A program made the position numbers and the translations under genes. Under the pieces are notes generated by a model. It saw only the letters and a program-made list of their open reading frames with translations. It made no database searches and was not told where the DNA came from. Positions 57,045 to 64,000 of a stretch of DNA of 64,000 bases are shown piece after piece; within the stretch, counting starts at the first letter, position 1; the number at the start of each line of letters is the position of its first letter. The DNA is from Cyathus striatus (taxonomy: Eukaryota; Basidiomycota; Agaricomycetes; Agaricales; Nidulariaceae), in contig JAOVFP010000012.1 in assembly GCA_025738555.1 (NCBI GenBank), forward strand, positions 2,480,001-2,544,000, in the 5' to 3' direction.

Positions 57045-57592
57045 AGAGGTGATCAGTCGGTTGGGTGTACCTAGTCAAAGAATAAACATGCGAGTCAATT
57101 GAGATGTCTGTCTGATCTGGGGTGTTCTAAGGTGAGAGAGAAAATTGATTCTCCTTTTTGTAGAATAACTACAGGGATTTATATACTAGAAAAACCAATA
57201 AATCTAAAATAAGTAAGAGTAATTATATTGGATGGAGGATGTAAAAGGAAAAGTGTGAAACATTAGAAATAAATAGGAAACTCAGTAAGATAGTCCAATG
57301 TGTTGAGGTTTGTGAGGAGACAAGTTTTCCAAACATCAGGGTCTGGTGTCGGTGCCGATGTCAAAGCTATTATGGAGTGTCACAGGGGATAGGTATGGTC
57401 GGGACAGTGTACGAAGAAGTATATTTTGAGGAAAGATTGAAACGAGCGAGTGGGGATGGTGATTGAACAGAGAGCACGAGCGGAATGCGTACGAACACAT
57501 CAATGATGTGTGATGCATGATTACGTAATCCGATTTAGAACACTTTGGTGTGTCGGATAATTCCTGAATCGCATCGCAGGCATTTTGCCTGC
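57045..57592. other. Probable small insertion within the KDZ-3 CxC2 exon
   Basis: The coding homology jumps from YKCKDYFHGC (ending near 57600) to LLQCRKCIIRGHKN (starting near 57045), although family members run straight on. About 545 bp of unrelated sequence, relatively CpG-rich, lies between. The ends TAGAGCAGGC and TGAAGAGGTG are weakly similar, and a 'gcct.ttg' sequence occurs on both sides, but a clean duplication is not visible. Confidence 0.45.
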
Positions 57593-58575
57593 TCTACAAG
57601 GCAACCATGAAAGTAGTCTTTACATTTATAAGATCCATTTTCTTTTTTGCACTCTGAGCATTTATTTTCACTTATATAGTCACCCTTTCCATCATGTTGA
57701 AGGAGCTCATCAAGAAACTCATCTTGATAATTTACCCATTCATTTAGTTTTGCCTATGCAAATATTATCTGTTAGAGTAGATCCAGCAATCATAAATGTT
57801 AAAATAATATTCTAACTAATGTTTTATGGTTATGCTTTTTTGATTTTACATGCTCTGTAGATTGCCCAATTGAAACAGATTCTTTAGCATTATATTGTGA
57901 TATTTCATTTGGTTGAGATAGATGCTCTGCATCTTGTACTACTATATCTTCATTTATGGTATGATCAATATTCCTATCTCTCTCTGAATCTTTCCATATT
58001 ATTGTCTTGCCTTTGCTTTTCAAAACTGTCAATGATGTGATATGTGAAGTACCACTAGTAGAACTAGACCCTTGTTTATGTGTCTCCTTCTGTAAAGTTG
58101 TCTTGCCTTTTCTCTTCACAGCTGTTAGTGATGTAATATGTGAAGTACTACTAGTTGGACCAGAGTCTTGATTTTGTTGTGCCAATGATTGAGATTGGAT
58201 AGCAGAACAAAATTGTGCAGGACAAAATTGTGCAGTGGTGCTTGATGACCTTGTAGCTGATAGGTGTCGTGGATGCTTTGGGTTAGTTTTTGATGTAGGG
58301 GAACCAAGTCTCTTTGAAGGCATTTGGTAGTTTGTTGTTAGCAGTATGTTCCAATGAAGTTGTGTGGACAAGGATTCTAAAGGAACATGATACTTGTTCT
58401 TACACCTAATATATTGTCTGATGTACTTGATCACACATGTTGATATTATCAATGATCAGTACTTGATCAATATTGAAGTACTATATATGTCTGACATGTG
58501 GCGGCTTACTGTATCTACAATACTGCACCATTATGACCTAATGTTTGTGATTTTTTGGCATGACACTAAAGTTTA

Positions 58576-58996
58576 GTTCATTGTTCAGTTCATACCTCGA
58601 TTTGGTGCATGACATTAGCCAAATTTGTTCAAAGATATAAGGGCCTGCTGGAGTACTGGAACAATGGGACATTGTATGATACATAGTTTATACAGGTTGC
58701 ATACAGGAAGACAATGATGTATCATCTCATAATCACTTATTTAGAAAGCCCTGACAGTGGTTCAAGCAATGAGATCCACATTTAAATACCATGACATTCA
58801 ATTAAGTAGCTCTTCAGACTTTGCATTGCAATATTGGGAAGAGCGTTAGAGTACTTATTTCAGATAATTTACATTGTACTATTGCACTGAAATGATCAAG
58901 AAAATTTTGAGAAAATAGGCCTATTTATTTCCACTGAACCTTTGTTCAAACCAGCTTGTGATGCATAACAAATCGAAAAATTGTTCAGTTCAGACA
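58576..58996. mobile_element. Small TIR-like element, relative of 44164-44503
   Basis: The left part (CGATTTGGTGCATGACATTA, AAATTTGTTCAAAG) is imperfectly complementary to the right part (TTGAACAAAGG.. and TTATGCATCACAAGC read on the minus strand). The match with 44164-44503 in the opposite orientation supports a dispersed family. The ends are approximate. Confidence 0.45.
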
Positions 58997-59045
58997 GGTA
59001 CCATTATGCATTACTGAACAATCAGTCATAATGGTACAGTAATAG

Positions 59046-59195
59046 CTTGTTGATGACTCATGATATTAATCAATCAAAGCAATAGTGTGTATTCCACTTG
59101 ACATGCGACAGCTAGCTAGTAGTATCCATAATAACAATAGCTCTCTGATGATGTTTGATATTAATCAATTGAGCCAAAGGTGTGTATTCCACATC
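59046..59195 (+). repeat. Imperfect ~100-bp tandem duplication
   Basis: 'ttgatattaatcaattgagcc...ggtgtgtattccac' at about 59153-59191 repeats 'catgatattaatcaatcaaagc...agtgtgtattccac' at about 59060-59098. Confidence 0.65.
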
Positions 59196-59199
59196 AGAA

Positions 59200-61000
59200 A
59201 AAAGACATTGCAATGTGGAGCTACATAGCTCCGCTAGCAGCAATATCTCACATCAGAAAGTCCCCTTTTGATAGATTCATATAGACTCTTGCCATTGTGC
59301 CATAGCTTGATATAGCTTGACATAGGATAGACACAACCTTGATAGCACTATGCAAACAGAACTATAGAAATATAGAAATGCCATCTACTGCAGCTATAGG
59401 GAGTATGTAGACAATAGATCTTCTACTCTAATAGATACCTCCATTCCAATTAATTCAAATGATATTATGCTTACAGTGTAACATCAGGCATAGTAGGGAT
59501 AGGGAAACATATATATTATATAAACCAAACAATCTCTTATCACAATATGTACCATACCATACCACAACCAACCATCTTCCTACAACATATACCTCATGCA
59601 TCCAATGTCCACCCTTATAACAAATATATGCAATTGTTTTCAAACCTTTGAATCATCTATCATTCGCTCATATCTATGACACCTGAGTTAGCAGAGTGCT
59701 TTGAGTAGTAAACATATAACATAGTCTTACCTTAGTTAGACCCATGAAACTGGAAACCTTTCAAATATCCTAAGCCTAACCAAGCGATAACATGACTCAT
59801 CAACAAGAAATGATTGTTCCCAGGTGCAGTGACAAAAAGGGGGACAGGATATCTGCAAACTAAAGTCAGTAAAGGTTTTACATGAAGTGAATAAAACCTT
59901 ACAAGTCAAGAATAAGAAAAATCGGAATCAGAGACATGACTGTAGTACCAGTAATCATTAGGAGCAGTGGGAAGGTTGTAATCATAGCTTACCAAATACA
60001 TAAGATCACCTTCTGCATTGATGAGCAAGCATAGACAATAGATAACAGACATGGGAAAAGGTGGAAGGCAGGATGGTGTTACATTGTGGCTGGCATGCTG
60101 AATGGGTTGGTTGGAGGGAGGAGAGGGGAGAAAGATGGCAATGTGAAAATCTTTGAAGGGGAAGAAGCCGGAACGATTAAACAAACAATGTCATGTGATA
60201 TAAACAACTACAAGCCGAACCCTGAATCCCAATCACTGTATCATGTATATGTGAAGTCTGGCCTTCCACCTATTCCCTTCACCATCCTTCAGCTTCCCTC
60301 ACTGCCCCTCGCAATTCCCTCACACTTGTGAGATTTATGCGAATACCGTTGCATATAATTCCCTTACTTATAATGTCATATTCTCTACACATCATAGTAC
60401 ATATTATTATTAATTATAGGCATACGTGCAAGATTGAAAGATAGTTATTCATGTATCTACCATAAAGCAATGTTAGACAGAGGTCTACACAATATCTTAC
60501 AATATATTCTCATCTAGATAAAGCAAACATTATGAAAGCTCTTGCATAGTCTATACCATTTTATAGTTAATGTATGCAGAGATAGGTAGATTAATGCACA
60601 ATATATATATATCTATGTTTTCTTCACCTCAAATTCTGTAGCCCATAGCATGCTATAGAGGAGCATGGCAATGCTGTATTAGCATACACACCTTCAACCC
60701 ATGATATACTGTGCTATGTGATCTATACAGAGCTGTACCACTTGGCGGATGATCGACATTGGCTACTGAGCTTGGTGTGTGGCGTGGTAGCCAGATCGGT
60801 TTTTCCTGATGCACCTGTCATGTCAGCCAAAGAATTTTCTCACCACTCTTTTCTCCAGACCACGAGCATATGACCATCTACATCCTCTTTCACCCCACCT
60901 TCCTGTAAGCCCTTCGAATTGTCTGTGAACCCACATTCTCTCTCTCATGTATCCCCTTGTTTATCTGTTTGTCATATGCCCTATAGGCATGTCCCAATAA
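59200..61000. other. Non-coding, nothing recognised
   Basis: AT-rich; short ORFs on both strands lack motifs or exon structure. Confidence 0.5.
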
Positions 61001-61082
61001 GATGCTTATTGTTGTATTCAGCCCAATAACACTGCGTGCACTGCGTCGTAGCGCGTCAATTGTCCTGATCCTCAAGCCCAGT

Positions 61083-61292
61083 GCTGATAGATACCTTAGT
61101 CAAGGCTGGTTGCTTCTTTATCGTGTCCATAGCCGATTGTCTGCACAATCAAAACACACTCTCATGTGCCTAAGCAGCTGGCACCTTCATGGGTACATCA
61201 AGTCTTCCAACCTCGAAGATGTTACTAGGTTGCTGGAGGTACAGGGTGACAATGATGAGGAGTTAGTGGAAGACTGGGCTCATACCATTCAG
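61083..61292 (+). pseudogene. hAT transposase C-terminal remnant
   Basis: SADRYLSQGWLLLYRVHSRL SAQ and LMCLSSWHLHGYIKSSNLED parallel the hAT dimerisation end seen intact in hAT-1 (SVEHVFSQG, LLCLGAWSKLGYV). It ends with acidic DNDEELVEDW as in fungal hATs. Nothing upstream is recognisable as transposase, so only the last ~70 codons survive. Confidence 0.7.
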
Positions 61293-61369
61293 TAAGTTGG
61301 CAGCATTTATTTTCTAGTACACTCGTTTTTTCCCTGGCCTGTAGACTATTTTATGGATCTTCCCTAATG

Positions 61370-61600
61370 AATCTTAGCCCTCTCGACTACGTTTGTTTTA
61401 AGCCCACAATCACAAATATCAGCTAATCTACTGATGTGCTATGATGTTCCATACCTCCTCACCCCTCCCCCAACACACTTCCCCACAGTGCTTGCTCATC
61501 TTGGACCGTATGCTCTCCAAACTTTGGCCACTATTAGCCCTCGTGAGTACGGTCATTTTAAGCCTGCAATCGCGAGTATCAGCTAACCATGGGAGTCATT
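61370..61600 (+). repeat. Imperfect direct duplication
   Basis: 'ttagccctctcgactacg...ttttaagcccacaatcacaaatatcagctaa' near 61377-61427 recurs as 'ttagccctcgtgagtacg...ttttaagcctgcaatcgcgagtatcagctaa' near 61534-61586, downstream of the hAT remnant. Confidence 0.65.
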
Positions 61601-61624
61601 ATACTAGATATGTTAAATTGTAGA

Positions 61625-63330
61625 CTTCGCTCAAGTCTTATTCCTACTCATGCACTGTGACCTTACATGTCAGAACCCTTCAAGCATTTGTATAACGATC
61701 CCATGCTCAACATATCCTAATGAATTAATGTAGTAATTATGATATTAAGGACACCCCATGCTCGAAGGCACCTGTAGGCCCTTAAGCTGAAGTAACATTT
61801 CAACAGTCAATCTGTTGAAAATGTGTGAGATCCAACTAGATCATACATTCCACAGGACTTGGAGCTGGCTCTTCTCCAAATGAATTTAGCAGTGTTCAAA
61901 AGCATTCAGTTTTCTTGGCATTTAATCAAGAATCATGTCATCACATCTGAGCCCAAAGTAATGGAATCAAGGGTTTGATTTCATGGTCTGAACTAGTTGA
62001 CATATGCAAATGGACAATGTCCGGAAGAGCTGTGAGTCACATATAACAGTGCAGAGAAACTATAGCATCTAGTCATTGTAGATATAACCAGACGATGAGC
62101 CTTCAGTGCTTCAGCCCCAGTGAAAACTAGCATGGTGTGGATCTGTGCTGATCTGTGTGTGTGTGTAAATGTTTTGAGCAAATCTGCACCTTTCTGGGTA
62201 AATCTGTGCATTATATGTGCCAAGGACAGTGTTTGTAACTGCAATGGTCGAACCGTTTAGTTTCCCATCATTTCTGTACCTTCATTGTATACATATCCTC
62301 GAGCTCCCCCTTTGTCTTACTCTATATATGTAATTCTCTACCTTCTCTACACTTTTGCTATACCTCAAAATGACCAATTGATTACACTTATTTGCCCCTT
62401 CATGTATTGCCAAACAACATGGCCCCACCTGGCCTGTGCACACTACATCATTCCTGTCAATTCTGTCCCCAGTTCAATACTTCTTCCTTCCTTTCCCTCA
62501 TCTTCCCTTCCTTCCTTTCCCCCATCCTCCTACCTTTCTTCTCCTGTCCTCCTCCTCTCTTCCTCTCCTGTCCTCCATTTCCACCTTCCACTTCCTCATC
62601 TCTTTCTCCTACTTTCTTTCCCCCTTCTCCCCATCTGTTCCTGTGGCATATGTGGGAATGCATGCAAGCCTACTATATTTCTAGACTTTCATGTGCATGC
62701 ACTTTGACACTGTCCTATCATAGGTCTGGAGAAGTTTGCAATATGATGGATGAGCTAGTTCATAATCAGTGTATGTGATAACTCACCTCTCTCATGGTCT
62801 CTGTCTCATCGTACACATGCATAGTATGCTAAGTGGTATCATGGAGTCTACCCTTGACAAATGAGGTCACTCAGGTATGTTTCTTCTTAAATAGCTGGTT
62901 CTGACTGTTCTAATCACATATATTTGCCACAGGTCATATATTTTAGATCCCCAAATTGGTGCATATCACTGGCTCCTTCCCGCCCTCTGCTGTGCCTTGC
63001 TTCATCTCTGACTAGTCTTCAACTTTGATTTAGGCACCTTGAAATTGTGCTAGGGTGATCAACTGTATTTATGTTTGATATGTGGTTCTGTCATGGAGTG
63101 GGTTGGATGGGAAGTGGCTATGTAGAATATAGTTTAGGTTATATCTACATAACCTTGTATTTATTGATAGAATAATAAATATAATATTATTTTAATATGA
63201 TCAAGATGAAATTCACATGTAGGCTACCATATTCTTGCAAAATTTCAGGGTAAAGAAGACAGGGGAGTGGTTAAAGAGGTGTGTTTCATCACTAATAATA
63301 TTATACTCAGATCAAGCACTTATGTACATG
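61625..63330. other. Non-coding with a pyrimidine-rich block
   Basis: Nothing recognised except 62480-62640, a run rich in CCTTCC/CTTTCCC on the plus strand; the ORFs there are compositional. Confidence 0.5.
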
Positions 63331-63336
63331 TTAGAT

Positions 63337-63864
63337 TGAAGTAGAACCATGTGGATTTTGTGGAAGAGAGGATACATGTTAACAACTCTTACTAAGCAAA
63401 AAAATTGAGCAGCATCTATTACATCTAGCTGCAAGTATCATAATACAAATATGAAATATAAAGCTGTTTCAATTGCAAAACCTTCAAATCCCTGTTCAAA
63501 TATTCCTATTCACTGCCCACTGTGTCTACTATCTGTATCTGGTGTACCAAAAACAATCTGGAAATACAATGCAATTAATCATCTACTTATTTTTCATGCA
63601 AAAGAAGATCCCTTACAGCCTGGAAGATTCTTGAGTCCTGAAATTCCTGGCCAGATGTTGGTAGATATTTTTATGTCAAGAAAAGAGGAAAGGCTTATGA
63701 ATATTACTAATTTACTAATGAAGAAACACTAATCTTCAGAAAGGAACATGGAATAGTGAATAGTGATGATATTATGCATATTAAAGAGGAATTAGAAGAA
63801 AAGAAAAGAGAAAGATCTGCAAGTACACTAAAGGTAGCTCCAAAAGAAAAGAAGCAAAAGAGGT
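63337..63864 (+). pseudogene. Zinc-finger protein fragment, CxxC and HCPLC motifs
   Basis: After an acceptor-like 'catgttag', the frame reads IEVEPCGFCGREDTC (stop TAA follows), then after a shift CKYHNTNMKYKAVSIAKPSN, SNIPIHCPLCLLSVSGVPK and TIWKYNAINHLLIFH: a CPLC...H-x4-H zinc-finger-like unit. After a further frame change near 63715 it ends with HIKEELEEKKRERSASTLKV and a basic tail, stop at 63862-63864. I recall this CGFCG/HCPLC...TIWKYNA arrangement as common in mushroom genomes, without a settled name or function. It may be a mobile-element gene or a host gene relic; upstream exons were not found. Confidence 0.55.
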
Positions 63865-64000
63865 AGTTCTACTGTATATATATGTATGATGTACTATATG
63901 TGAAATTTTATTGTGGTGTCAAGCAGTGTGTAATAATTTTAAAGCCCTAGTCAAATAGTCAAGGCTCAAACACAGACTCATGATATGTGCACATTGATGT

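Larger units (their letters stand above)
54575..58323 (-). pseudogene. KDZ-3: CxC2-type KDZ transposase, truncated and interrupted
   Basis: Read from ATG at 58323 (MPSKRLGSPTSKTNPKHPRH), a basic exon with a duplicated SHITSLT..K.KGKT motif. The next exon, from 57751, is NEWVNYQDEFLDELLQHDGK then CSECKKENGSYKCKDYFHGC, the start of a CxC2-type cluster; its end, CRKCIIRGHKNL|PLH.IER, lies at 57060-57002 and 55624-55606, split by FB3. Downstream exons give FYFEKDNLKNIGLSIQLGHG (55545), VVVDVTGVHYISASYCDCRA (55435), LLWAGWFPASFVQPRTVFTF, TFHELTLQAKTTLYDWYHTL, LTVECPACPHPEKNLPQDWE (55000), LAVDTNFKLSCKECG and TCDSQHDAILQAG near 54655. All are typical KDZ motifs in family order. TGA codons at 55613 and 54629 (minus strand) sit at Arg positions. 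The gene stops near 54575, so the C-terminal half of the core is lost. Confidence 0.85.

Noticed and set aside
62285..62778. Overlapping ORFs near 62.3-62.8 kb
   Set aside because: They overlap in three frames across a CCTTCC-rich block.

Overview
The window looks like a piece of an AT-rich basidiomycete (mushroom-forming fungus) genome made almost entirely of transposable elements. The pointers are intron-rich hAT transposases with ~50-nt GT-AG introns, KDZ (Kyakuja-Dileera-Zisupton) transposase proteins with their cysteine clusters, and a chromodomain Ty3-type LTR retrotransposon. I find no convincing host gene, tRNA or rRNA. Nearly every coding region is decayed by in-frame stops, indels or insertions.

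Layout. 89-7772: a decayed hAT element (hAT-1) interrupted by a 3-kb foldback element (FB1, 495-3502) and by a 1.45-kb TIR element (~5300-6750). 7773-13296: mostly non-coding, with a possible solo LTR (8506-8972), a short hAT-like element (9524-10893), an orphan exon-like ORF and a TA-flanked MITE (12474-12857). 13297-19913: hAT-2, with a perfect 8-bp target duplication, carrying a nested MITE in its first exon and a second insertion rich in GAGCATG motifs. It sits inside the end of an older relative, hAT-3, whose remaining 5' part runs to 21129 and ends next to foldback FB2 (21162-24189).

24240-40540: an array of ~55-bp repeats, the same unit that fills the foldback arms, broken up by a complete 8.4-kb Ty3 retrotransposon (24456-32817), a ~1-kb unknown segment, a KDZ element (KDZ-1, minus strand) and a solo LTR (39967-40451). 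40541-44495: non-coding repeats. 44504-52090: KDZ-2, a 7.6-kb element with an 8-bp target duplication, a hairpin-bearing GC-rich minisatellite and one long spliced transposase gene. 54090-58323: another repeat array, then a 3'-truncated CxC2-type KDZ gene (KDZ-3, minus strand) split by a third foldback, FB3 (55633-56994). 58324-64000: mostly uninterpretable sequence with a hAT C-terminal remnant and a zinc-finger protein fragment at the right edge.

How the parts relate. Target duplications (ACCATACA, TTTCTAAT, ATTAG, GTAGG, CAATCCAT, TAAATTCT) allow much of the nesting order to be reconstructed. The two LTRs of the Ty3 element differ at eight positions, all of them CpG transitions, and most nonsense codons in the hAT, KDZ and Ty3 genes are TGA at positions where family members usually have Arg (CGA). 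This fits cytosine-methylation decay. The most unusual structures are the GTGAC/GTCAC-rich foldback elements, the shared asymmetric termini of KDZ-2 and FB3, the extra zinc-knuckle ORF of the retrotransposon, and the long KDZ gene joining a Lys-rich module to CxC5/CxC6 clusters.
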